The position numbers and the translations under genes are program-made. From the NCBI GenBank assembly GCA_030849805.1, contig JASANZ010002095.1, forward strand, positions 1 through 44,813: a stretch of DNA of 44,813 bases. Direction: 5' to 3'. This document shows positions 37,406 to 44,813 of this stretch, piece after piece (the first letter of the stretch is position 1; each line of letters opens with the position of its first letter). The notes beneath the pieces were generated by a model. That model had not been told where the DNA came from and did no database searches. It saw only the letters and a list, made by a program, of their open reading frames with translations. This DNA is from Sergeia podlipaevii (Eukaryota > Euglenozoa > Kinetoplastea > Trypanosomatida > Trypanosomatidae).

Positions 37406-37433
37406 CTGAAAGAAGAAAGGAGGGAAGAGGAAA
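37406..37433 (-). promoter_or_regulatory. Predicted trans-splice acceptor of RRP4
   Basis: On the minus strand a CT-rich tract (37409-37433) is followed directly by the AG at 37406-37407, leaving a 5' UTR of about 100 bases. Confidence 0.5.
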
Positions 37434-38362
37434 TCAGTGATTCAAAAAGAAAAAAAAACTTCTACAAGAAACAAAATGAGCGTGCTACTGAATGCAGCTA
37501 GTGCGCACTTCCTAAAAAAAATTGGAGAAATTAGACCACCCGTGCAAAAAAGAAAAAGGATTCCTTTGCTTTGTCAAAAGAGAGTATGCTAAAGAGCACA
37601 GGTCACATCCGACAACGACAAAAAACACTGCAATGGATTAAGAAAAAAGAATATTATAATTAAAGTTGTATCAAATTGCTCAACAAGCTTCGTTGTTTGC
37701 TTGCTTTTCCATACAGACCGATACTCCACGACATTTCTATTTCACTATGTACCCACTTTCTACAAGTAGCTTTCCATCTGCGACCACGTTAATTCAGATT
37801 GCGTAGACGTTTTTCGTTGTACCGAATGCACTCGCTCCTACACGTACGCTCTTTACCTAGTTCCCACATTAGCTTGATGCGCTCTTCATCGCAAATCTAA
37901 ACATCTAATGGAAGGCTGTCACTATAGAAATGAAATTTGTTGTGAGCCGGCTTTATATTATATAGAAGCCACCTTCTGGGGCGGTACTGACGCCGATGCT
38001 GGGGATGAGCCAAGCAGACCACTTTTCTCCACTACTCAAGATGGTGCCGCATTCTCAGTGCGTTGTATCCAAAAACGTCATTATTCAAAAGAAAGCTCCC
38101 GTTTGAAAGGCGTGTTTTCCTCAAACCAGAGCATTTGTGACTGCCACAAAAAAATCAAAATCTTCACCATACATCAGAAAGTAACTTACATCAACCGCGC
38201 CAATGACTACAACAACCAATCGAGTCACAGCGAAGACCCTCAACAATTTTTCGCTTTCGGGAAAGAAAATGAATGTGTGCGTGGAAAACTGCCAGGCCAC
38301 GCTTCTTGCTGCATGCAATGCACTCTCTCTGAAAGACGCACCAATGTGACAATCATGACCTT
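37434..38362. other. Gene-free spacer with ambiguous open frames on both strands
   Basis: About 930 bases between the small hypothetical gene and RRP4. A 153-codon ATG frame lies on the plus strand at 37908-38369, and protein-like minus-strand stretches ending at a TAA at 37789 are broken by TAG at 37897-37899 and 38032-38034 and by TGA codons farther up. None has clear family similarity. I treat the region as 3' UTR or decayed sequence. Confidence 0.45.
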
Positions 38363-38779
38363 TCAATAAGATCGCAGTTGTGAGAAACCCATTTTTGCAC
38401 CTAAACCTTCCTCCTCGGCAACTTCACGTTCAAGCACGGCCATTCTTTCTGTGTTGTGAAACATCTTTGTAGTGGCGGTCTTAAACATTGCAGGCAAAGC
38501 GTTTGGTCCAAAGCGCACGTCGCAGTTGGTTACCATCAAGCATGGCACAACAATCGGAGGAAACTCAAGCGCCGTCCAGATACCCTCGTTACATGCTGCA
38601 GTATATTCGATGTTCTCGCAGCGAAGTCGAACAAGAATACCACAAGACACGTCAAGGTCCTGGCGAACTTCCTCTAGAGGATCTCTCATTAGGACAAAAT
38701 TATCATTATAGATGAACATCATATGAGCCACTAGAGCGGAAAGGTTGCAAATCATTATTTTCAAATCAAGGTAGTCCAT
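38363..38779 (-). CDS. Small hypothetical protein, 138 aa
   Basis: I do not recognise this protein. The frame runs from an ATG at 38779 to TGA at 38363. The N-terminal half is hydrophobic with regular spacing (MDYLDLKIMICNLSALVAHM, then DVSCGILVRLRCENIEYTAA) and looks like a mixed alpha/beta fold. A central stretch, EGIWTALEFPPIVVPCLMVT, could be buried strand. The C terminus is a charged helix (RMAVLEREVAEEEGLG). No signal peptide or membrane helix is clear. It is the most upstream minus-strand gene, about 130 bases from the tRNA gene, and so would be the first gene of the polycistronic unit. The absence of low-complexity sequence supports real coding. Confidence 0.72.
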   Translation of the reverse strand: MDYLDLKIMICNLSALVAHMMFIYNDNFVLMRDPLEEVRQDLDVSCGILVRLRCENIEYTAACNEGIWTALEFPPIVVPCLMVTNCDVRFGPNALPAMFKTATTKMFHNTERMAVLEREVAEEEGLGAKMGFSQLRSY

Positions 38780-38907
38780 ATACTATTTTTTCAACCGTGA
38801 AAGAGATGGAGGTAAGAGCGCGAAAGGAAATGTGTATGTGGGAGGGGGGGGGATTGGAGCTGACAGGGGATTGTGATGGATCTAAGATCTCTTTGATGTG
38901 CTGTGTC

Positions 38908-38979
38908 GGTCCAGTGGTCTAGTGGCATGATTCTCCCTTAGGGTGGGAGAGGTCCCGGGTTCAATTCCCGGCTGGACCC
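38908..38979 (+). tRNA. tRNA-Pro (anticodon AGG)
   Basis: A complete cloverleaf of 72 bases folds here. The acceptor arms GGTCCAG (38908-38914) and CTGGACC (38972-38978) pair fully, with discriminator base C38979. The anticodon stem CTCCC/GGGAG (38933-38937 and 38945-38949) closes a 7-base loop with AGG at 38940-38942, reading proline codons. The T stem CCGGG/CCCGG closes the loop TTCAATT. Internal Pol III boxes are present: A box near 38915-38926 and B box GGTTCAATTCC at 38958-38968. CCA is not encoded and no intron is present. Confidence 0.96.
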
Positions 38980-38989
38980 TTTTTTTTTT
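38980..38989 (+). terminator. Pol III terminator of tRNA-Pro (T10)
   Basis: Ten T follow the tRNA discriminator base directly, a strong Pol III terminator. The run abuts a single N at 38990, so its exact length is uncertain. Confidence 0.85.
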
Positions 38990-39046
38990 NCCCCCCCCAC
39001 CCCAATCAACTCCCACAACCTCTCCACAAGGCAAAATAACGAAGAA

Positions 39047-39479
39047 ATGTACCTCATTTGGAAAGCACTTTTGCCAAAGGAGAGCACTATTGCTTTGACA
39101 TACCAATGTGACTTAAACGGCAATCAATCTTTTGCGTTGGAGCCTGAAGAACTACTGAACTCCGTCCTTTTCTTGTGCTCCTACCAGTCATTAGACGGAT
39201 GCATTTCCTTTATTACATTGCGTTTCTGTTTGTCATACAGCTTGACTAGGCGCACATCTTTCTTTTCCCTTTCAAAGAACTCATTCACAAATCACACAGG
39301 TTTTTTTTTCTTCATTGTTGGATCCTAGTGTCATTTCCATTGCTTCACAACACAAACATACGGACGAACTACGGCGCGCGATCACCTTGTTCATGAATTT
39401 GCACAGAGGTCCTCGCAAACAACACATCATGGAACTTTTGAAGGTAGTCAGCAAGCACGATGTACCGAACACTGTTTAA
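39047..39479 (+). pseudogene. Broken plus-strand gene fragment, possibly the 5' part of the LRR pseudogene
   Basis: An ATG frame at 39047-39328 begins MYLIWKALLPKESTIALTYQ and looks protein-like for about 45 codons. It then degrades and stops at a TAG at 39326-39328, just after a T10 run at 39301-39309. From about 39327 a different frame reads smoothly (TDELRRAITLFMNLHRGPRK, then MELLKVVSKHDVPNTV) up to a TAA at about 39477-39479. The simplest reading is one gene split by a frameshift at the T run, now inactive. Its function is not recognisable. It may form one unit with the leucine-rich-repeat remnant that follows. Confidence 0.5.
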
Positions 39480-39493
39480 TTTTTCCAAATGGT

Positions 39494-40036
39494 ATGACAC
39501 ATTCACATGTGAAAGGAGGAGACACTACAACATACGTAAATTCCACGAATAATTCTATAAAGACTACTTGCTGGTGGCTTGAAAGGGAAAAAGCCCATTT
39601 ATCTCACTGCATCAACGAGTACCCAAACGTGGAAGGACTTGATCTTTTTATGTGTCTGATAAAGAGAAAAGTTAACTCCTTTCTTTCAGCACTTCAATGC
39701 GTTCAAGTATTGAAGTTGTTCTACACTGATGGAGTTAATCTTATATCTTTGCGAACGTGCACAGCTCTTGAGATATTGGATCCTAGCTGGCTTACGACAC
39801 TTAGCAGCTTGTCACACCTACCTACTTTAGCATGTCTGATGATTTTCTAACTTTCCGGCATAAAGTTTCCAGACCTGGAACCTCTTCAAACACCCATTTC
39901 ACGTGAGAAATTGCATCTTTATATTATTGGCTCCGCAGTGCCTCAAAAAATTCTGGACACATTATCGCTGTGTCTAGGTTTGGTACCTCCGTCTGGAGTG
40001 AATTTAAAAACCTGCACCCCAAGATTGCGGAAGTAA
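39494..40036 (+). pseudogene. Leucine-rich-repeat protein pseudogene
   Basis: The frame shows repeated L-x-x-L-x-L spacing with 22-24 residue periodicity: ALQCVQVLKLFYTDGVNLISL, then TALEILDPSWLTTL and LSHLPTLACLMIF. This is typical of the LRR proteins found in trypanosomatid accessory regions. It is interrupted by an in-frame TAA at 39848-39850. It then resumes in the same frame (SGIKFPDLEPLQTPISREKL, IGSAVPQKILDTLSLCLGLV) to a TAA at 40034-40036. Weaker LRR-like traces in other frames may extend to about 40.4 kb. The internal stop and frame changes indicate a dead or dying gene, unless the stop is a sequencing error. Confidence 0.6.
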
Positions 40037-41580
40037 CCTGCAACTCCTGGTATGAGGCTGTCATACATCTGACTGTCTTTATTTGTACAATCAGCTAACG
40101 TACGCAGACACACAACTACACTACCCTGAGCAGAGGAGTTGACACCTGTTTGTTATGCCCAGTTGTACGCACACAAATTCGTTGTAAGAGGTGCAGCGGC
40201 GATGTATTTCGGCGCTACAGCGGTTAGTTACGCGCAATATCCTGGAGCCTCCAAGCCAGCCAAGGCGTATCCATGAAAAGAATGAGCTGTAATGTGAGGA
40301 ATTTTGTGGGTATTGACACATTGCGTTCGAGTCCCACAGTATAGGTAACATTTCCTGTGTAGACACACTTGCGCCCCTCTACAAGCTCGGAATGCGACCT
40401 TAAGAAATTCATATTTTAACGCAAATATCATCCCATCATTGTGCACGGTATTTATACCAAGTAGGAACCCAGTGAATTTATGTGCGGTCCCCTGCTAGGA
40501 AAGCTGTTGTCATCATGGTAAAAGATATCCCCGGACATCTACTATTGAGGAGAGAAGCGTTAGCGGACCTCTCTATCACAGGTTATGAGGAGCCGGCAAA
40601 AGGAACACGATGCTGACCTTCAGGGAAAGAGGAGTAGACGCACACACGTTTAACGAACTTGCTCTGAGTAATCATAACAAGGACAGGAGAAATCCTCCCA
40701 CACCTCTGGAATAGTGGTGAATGATTAAGACGCACTGTTTCCTAGGGTTTCCAATTTTAGAGTTGCCAATACGCCCGCGCACGAGTTGCTGCAATCCAGC
40801 AATTTTTTGCCTAGAAATCGCCAGGGGCATAGGATAGCTATGGGGTATTCTGACCATGTGCGGAACATGGTAAGGTGGTTCAGTTATGCTGTCCAACTGT
40901 ACAAGGTTTTAAAATAGCAGCCGCGTAACATTGTCGGTCATTTGGCACGTGGTAAATCAAACGCTGCCACATCCTAAAAGGGGGGCCAAAAGTGTGCATT
41001 TTCCGATTTCTGCACCTAACTGAATGCCCCCTCTTGGATAGGGTAGACATAGGAAACTATGTTGCGGAAGTAGATGTTCACGAGATATTCTCAAAAATAT
41101 CCATCGTTCGTTCCTAGTACCTCTAGTTGAAGGAAGAACGATGAAGCATTTTGCTTCACTCAGCTGCGCAAACGCAAGTCAAGGAAATTGCTGTGGACAT
41201 TAAAAGGTATTACCATGGTTTATAGAAATTCTTTCGTAGAGCGGCCACAGGGGATCTGGCGCCGGCGGGATCGCTCACGCGTGCAAATGTGGCAGCGCGA
41301 TAAAATATATGGTTTCTCCACCAAGCGATGCTCGTGGGTATGAGCCTACGTGTCTATCCTAGGACTGAAACCAGAATTACCAGTAATGGTGTGCGTAAAT
41401 GAATTTCTTCTTTATCTGGCATGCGCTCGCGACTCCGTGTTGATCCGTAAGAGGACGGCATCATCAAAAGAAAAAAGCAACATAATAGACATTAGCTGTC
41501 ATTCAAGCGCACCTATACTAACGAGTATTTTTTCAAAGATACAAATTTTTGGTGGTGTATGCTGTATCTTATTGTGAAGC
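40037..41580. other. Gene-poor, probably decayed accessory sequence
   Basis: No frame above about 80 codons is convincing. Short stretches with leucine/cysteine patterns (for example around 40265-40345 on the plus strand) may be remnants of the LRR gene. A GC-rich patch near 41240-41310 contrasts with the surroundings. I see no tRNA or other RNA gene. Confidence 0.45.
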
Positions 41581-43000
41581 TTGTGAAAGGATCCTTTTAA
41601 TGGTGTCTTGAGATCGTTGTCTACTTGGATCATTTCAAAGATTTTTTGTCAAATGCTTTTATCATATAGGTAAATTTGTACACCAGATACATAAGGAAAC
41701 TAGAAACCATGCGTGCTCTACCTTTATGTTTAGGGGATGTCTCGGGTACATGCTAGCTACAAAATTTGGCATTGCTGCGCTTAATTTACTCCATTTTTTT
41801 TTTGTAGAAAATGATGTGTTGTTTGTCTTCCCCGTTTTGTCCAGTATAAGAATGTCGGTATTTGTGCGGTTTCTCATTCTTAATATACCACAATTTTAAA
41901 GCTTATTCATTTTTTACCGTAAGAGCTCCGATAGTTGAAAATCTGAAGAGGATTTTCCATTAAAAATTCTGTCACTTTTTCCACAATTTTTTTTTTCTAC
42001 TGCGTTGTTTGTGTTGTACGTGTCAACATTTTTTGTATTCAAAAGACCAGTACGTGAAGGTTAACAATACGTACAATTTCTATCGAAATGTGTTGTAACA
42101 TTGTAGCACTTGTGAGAATACGCTGCTATACAGTTCAGACTTCTGCTGCTAATATGCCATACATTCATTGTGTTTATTGAAGTGATAACGAGGACTTTGA
42201 TCACTTGGTGGTCTCTTTTCCAAGAATTTTGAATCTAAATTGAAACAATTTAAGCCTTTTGCTTTTATTTAAAAGCAGTACCTGCAATATGTCATTATGT
42301 GATGTGTACATTGTTCTAGGTTTATTTTTTCTTGTGTAACCACTTTAAAAATATTTGTATTTACTTCCACCTTTACATAATAGGTACAAAAACAAATTAT
42401 GCTCAAAGTAATATGAATAGAGAGTTTGGCGTGAACATTTTTGTAATCGCAAAATAAACAAAAAGGATATAGTCTTCCGATACAAATATCTGTTTCAAAG
42501 TATCCACCTATTGCGGGAGTTTAGAGTTGACAAGCAGCGCTTTTCTTAAAAACTTTCCGGCAATAAGAAAATGGATGGAGGGTTTGGGACTTGCCCTCAT
42601 CATTAAGGATTCACTTATCACCGAGCTATGTGATGAGACACAAACTGCAGAGCAAGCGGAGCTTTATCAGCGCTGTAGAGTTGAAAATCTATCAGAAGAG
42701 GTATGTAGTGTAAATAAATAAAAAGAAAGTGAAGATATTATGGAAGAGATGGCAAAGAGAGCAGTATTGTGTGAACGCGGAAAAGAAATCAAATGCATGG
42801 GAGAAAAAAAAATGAGAGGAAGAGGTAGAAACATACTATTAAGAGAACCATAAACAGTAACAATGAATGAAACATAGAGAGGATGTTAAGAAACGAAGCC
42901 ATAAAATGAAATGAAGAATAATAACCAATCTCTATGTGGTAATTGCCACTTCACCTCACCCTCTCTTACCAAGTACGACTTGCCTCTCAGTCAAGCTTTG
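41581..43000. other. AT-rich gene desert
   Basis: Strongly AT-rich sequence with T8-T9 runs (about 41796-41804 and 41989-41997). A 64-codon plus-strand frame at 42527-42721 (starting with TTG; ATG at 42571 region) contains a plausible stretch, MEGLGLALIIKDSLITELCD, but has no recognisable family and may be a gene remnant. Nothing else is supported. Confidence 0.5.
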
Positions 43001-43107
43001 CCTCTCTCTGCGTCATGAGCAACCTGGAAGGTTCGATGCTGCTTCTCTCAAAGCACAGCTCTACAACCTTTATCTCAGCACAGTGATCTTCTCTTTCTGA
43101 GGGGGGC

Positions 43108-43129
43108 TTGGGGGGCGTCAGCCCCCCAA
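43108..43129. repeat. Perfect 9-bp GC-rich inverted repeat with 4-base loop
   Basis: TTGGGGGGC (43108-43116), loop GTCA, GCCCCCCAA (43121-43129). The hairpin is perfect and very stable, and lies in a gene-poor stretch. It could be part of a mobile-element end or a structured RNA; the sequence does not decide. Confidence 0.85.
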
Positions 43130-43219
43130 TTATGAAGCTGATGAAGAATCCAAAGGTGATTGTGAGAAGGCACTCTCAAACGCAAGATCAGCATAGAATT
43201 GCTCCTTAGTTGCTTTATA

Positions 43220-43753
43220 TCAGTGACATTCATGCAGGCTGGTAGAGCTGCGGTGGCCACTATATCCTCGAGCTGCGTGTACCGCTAAGGATTGTGCGTT
43301 CACTAGTTGAGTCTTCAGCGCTGCTGTGCCACTGAGGAAAACAGCAGACAGAATGAGTGACATGGCAGGCGCTTTCAGGGAGCCTTCCCGCGCACGCTTC
43401 AACTGAGGCAACACTCAACAGGAGCACTTGCTACCGCTGCAGCTATCAAAATGGTTAACTTTTACTGTGTTCACAGCCTTCCTCAAAAAGTGCTCTATTC
43501 AGCTTCTGTGGCACACTCTCAGAACATATCAGAGTTGAATGAAGAAGGACGTCTCTCTCGTTGCAAAGCATCAGACAAGGAACTTCACTGAACACCAGGA
43601 TGCCATTTGGAAGCGTGAGTTGCATTTTCGTCACCACAGGTCTATAGAATCATGGCTCTCAATGAAGGCTCACCTCTCTCAACAAATGGAAGGATCATCT
43701 CTTTGAGGCAGGTTCATAGCCGCTGCATTCACTGCGCTTGGAGTACTGCTAAA
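43220..43753 (-). pseudogene. Minus-strand protein-like fragments, interrupted
   Basis: Several minus-strand stretches look coding but are in different frames or separated by stops: MQLTLPNGILVFSEVPCLML (ending at 43455), MSLILSAVFLSGTAALKT (ending at 43220, with a secretory-signal look), and a third, EMILPFVERGEPSLRAMIL, near 43670-43715. No single frame joins them. They may be parts of one decayed gene with the open frame at 43754-44152. I recognise no family. Confidence 0.35.
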
Positions 43754-44152
43754 TCAGCTGCCATTCAATATACATGGTGGCACACCACACCAAAGAATGG
43801 TGAGTAGGACAATAAAAATGACCATCTCTTTCACCATAGTTGCAGCAATGGTCTCATAAATATTGCTTGTTAATCTCATATAAAAGTTGTCCCTCACGCC
43901 CTTCAGTAGTGGCACTTCCTGCTTTGTGCCAGCTTCAAAGGCAACCTGTGTGGCACTGACAGTACAAGTGGGCACTACTTCCATACGCAGGCACGGTATC
44001 ACACGCATATTCCAGCCGCGTGAGTAAGGTACCCTAAGAGTATTGTGGCAGTACACTTCAAGAAGGAAAAGATCACCACAATAGGTGAAGCTGAGAAGTG
44101 TGATAGTGACAACTGATATAGCGTTCTTGAGAATGGTGACACACCGACGTTA
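43754..44152 (-). pseudogene. Open 132-codon minus-strand frame without a clear start, hypothetical membrane protein fragment
   Basis: The frame is open on the minus strand from just after a TAA near 44153 to a TGA at 43754. It reads RRCVTILKNAISVVTITLLS near its start, a hydrophobic segment. A middle of ordinary composition follows (SRGWNMRVIPCLRMEVVPT, then EAGTKQEVPLLKGVRDNFYM), and the C-terminal hydrophobic segment is MVIFIVLLTILWCGVPPCI. Two membrane segments around a Cys-containing domain would fit a surface protein. The only ATG codons are internal (44008 region). It lies against the GC-rich mobile-element boundary, so its 5' end may have been cut by the insertion. I cannot name it. 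Confidence 0.4.
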
Positions 44153-44813
44153 AACCTGGAGGGCAGACGGAGTTTCGGCCTCTCCGGCTGACCAAGAGCG
44201 TGGTTCATCCGCACAGGGAGGCCGCCACACGTGAGCCAGCTTGCGTGGGACGGGATCACGCCAGCGATGCGAGGGCTGCACATTGCGTTCCTGCGGGACC
44301 TGCGTGCGATGCCGGAGGAGCTGCTTGCCATCGACCTGCCACAGGCCTTGGTGGAGCTAGTGAGGCGCCAGTCGCTGGCCCGGCACTGGAAGTGGTCCAC
44401 CATCTCGAAGCGTCTGTCGGCGATGGCTGGAGACCTGCGCGACCTTGCATTGTACACCAACCAGACGGAGGGCGTGAACCTGCATCAGTGCCCTGAGTGG
44501 GTGGCCGCGACGAAGCCGGTGCGGGAGGTGGACGTGGAGCACGCACGTGCGGAGCTCGAGCGCAAGTCCCCAGAGGCATCCCTGATGCTGCAGCTGATGT
44601 GGGTGCTTGCGGCGCGTGCGTCGGACGTGACCACGCTGCAGAGGCGGGACATCCGGCTGGCGGACAAGCCCAACGCGCAGGGTAGCTACCTGCTTGTGGT
44701 GAAGATGCGTCGCGGCAAGGGTGCGAAGCTGGGCGGGCCTTACAACGCCAGCTCGAGCCTGTCGTGCACGGATGCGTCGTCCCTTGCGAAGCTGCTGACC
44801 CAGCGGCGGAGCA
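44153..44813 (+). mobile_element. Tyrosine-recombinase mobile element, TATE/VIPER-like, partial
   Basis: Composition changes abruptly at about 44150 from AT-rich to strongly GC-rich, and the GC-rich block encodes a tyrosine recombinase that runs off the window. Trypanosomatids carry two known element groups with such enzymes: TATE elements (often subtelomeric) and the DIRS-like VIPER retroelements. Distinguishing them needs the rest of the element. No terminal repeat is recognisable at the left boundary. Confidence 0.7.
44192..44813 (+). CDS. Tyrosine recombinase, 5' end uncertain, 3' end beyond window
   Basis: The frame is open from 44192 (just after a TGA at 44189-44191) to the window end, with its first ATG at 44267. 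The N-terminal part is a helical core-binding (SAM-like) region: LHIAFLRDLRAMPEELLAID, then HWKWSTISKRLSAMAGDLRD and LHQCPEWVAA. The catalytic domain begins with MLQLMWVLAARASDVTTLQR, where the Arg of AARASDV matches the first catalytic arginine of the family (box I). Next is VVKMRRGKGAKLGGPY, which fits the beta-hairpin with the active-site Lys. The later H-x-x-R and Tyr would lie beyond the window. A second frame upstream of 44220 (TEFRPLRLTKSVVHPH) also looks coding, so a frameshift near 44215 is possible and the copy may be inactive. The high GC content and distinct codon use mark it as recently inserted. Confidence 0.75.

Larger units (their letters stand above)
38780..39046. promoter_or_regulatory. 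Candidate divergent strand-switch region around a tRNA gene
   Basis: Minus-strand genes end on the left and plus-strand coding remnants begin on the right, so transcription should diverge from here. The region holds tRNA-Pro, a G9 run at 38844-38852 and a C8 run at 38991-38998. In trypanosomatids such divergent gaps, often with G runs and tRNA genes, are the usual Pol II start zones. Direct promoter motifs are not recognisable, and the right-hand genes are pseudogenes, so the assignment is inference. Confidence 0.5.

Noticed and set aside
38112..38192. A short cis-spliced intron (GTAAGT ... CAG, about 49 bases, minus strand)
   Set aside because: Cis introns are very rare in trypanosomatids, the length would be unusually small, and the flanking frames contain further stops.
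37789..38340. Reassigned stop codons (TAG as Glu, TGA as Trp, as in Blastocrithidia)
   Set aside because: Suggested by the interrupted frame here, but genes such as JBP2, PI3-kinase and the CH-domain protein have no internal stops over more than 1,000 codons, and TAG and TGA end the MYST, RRP4 and nucleoside hydrolase genes.
37908..38369. 153-codon ATG frame on the plus strand
   Set aside because: It is antisense to the local unit, overlaps the end of the small hypothetical gene, is Cys/Asn/His-rich without domain pattern, and has no neighbouring plus-strand genes on that side of the tRNA.
40310..40360. tRNA-like B box (GTTCGAGTCCCAC) on the plus strand
   Set aside because: No matching T stem, acceptor stem, anticodon arm or A box can be folded around it.
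1..44813. CRISPR arrays, prokaryotic operons or ribosome binding sites
   Set aside because: No spaced direct repeats of that type occur, and every recognisable gene is kinetoplastid or eukaryotic.

Overview
This window is nuclear chromosomal DNA of a trypanosomatid (Kinetoplastea, Euglenozoa). Fifteen complete protein genes and one partial one lie head-to-tail on the minus strand from about 38.8 kb down to base 1. None shows a need for introns. They are separated by AT-rich, microsatellite-rich spacers carrying pyrimidine tracts followed by AG, the layout of a polycistronic unit resolved by spliced-leader trans-splicing. A JBP2 gene (base J synthesis) is a kinetoplastid hallmark. The genes end in all three standard stop codons, so the code is standard. 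The species cannot be fixed from this sequence; the moderate GC content argues against a typical Leishmania.

Layout of the minus-strand unit, in transcription order from 38.8 kb to 1: a small unknown protein; exosome cap subunit RRP4; a class I/II-like PI3-kinase; a single-pass membrane protein; JBP2; a protein with three degenerate cyclic-nucleotide-binding folds; an ARL16-like GTPase; mitoribosomal mL45; a TPR membrane protein; a J-domain protein; a large calponin-homology/coiled-coil protein; a membrane-anchored J-protein; a proline-rich protein; a nucleoside hydrolase; a MYST histone acetyltransferase; mitoribosomal bL12m; a chromodomain protein; an unknown helical protein; and the first 40 codons of a further gene cut by the window edge. 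Several of these bear on chromatin or DNA modification (chromodomain protein, MYST acetyltransferase, JBP2), RNA decay (RRP4) or mitochondrial translation (bL12m, mL45). In trypanosomatids co-transcription does not by itself imply shared function.

At 38.8-39.05 kb gene orientation changes. A tRNA-Pro(AGG) gene lies on the plus strand in the gap, flanked by homopolymer G and C runs and followed by a single N, the only ambiguous base. To its right the coding remnants are on the plus strand, so this is a candidate divergent strand-switch region, a typical Pol II start zone in this group.

From 39.0 to 44.15 kb the sequence is gene-poor and decaying: a broken leucine-rich-repeat gene, a long AT-rich desert, and minus-strand fragments that look protein-like but are interrupted. 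At about 44.15 kb composition switches sharply to GC-rich and an open frame encodes the core-binding region and first catalytic-arginine box of a tyrosine recombinase, running off the window. This is best explained as a TATE/VIPER-like mobile element and is the strongest accessory signal in the window.
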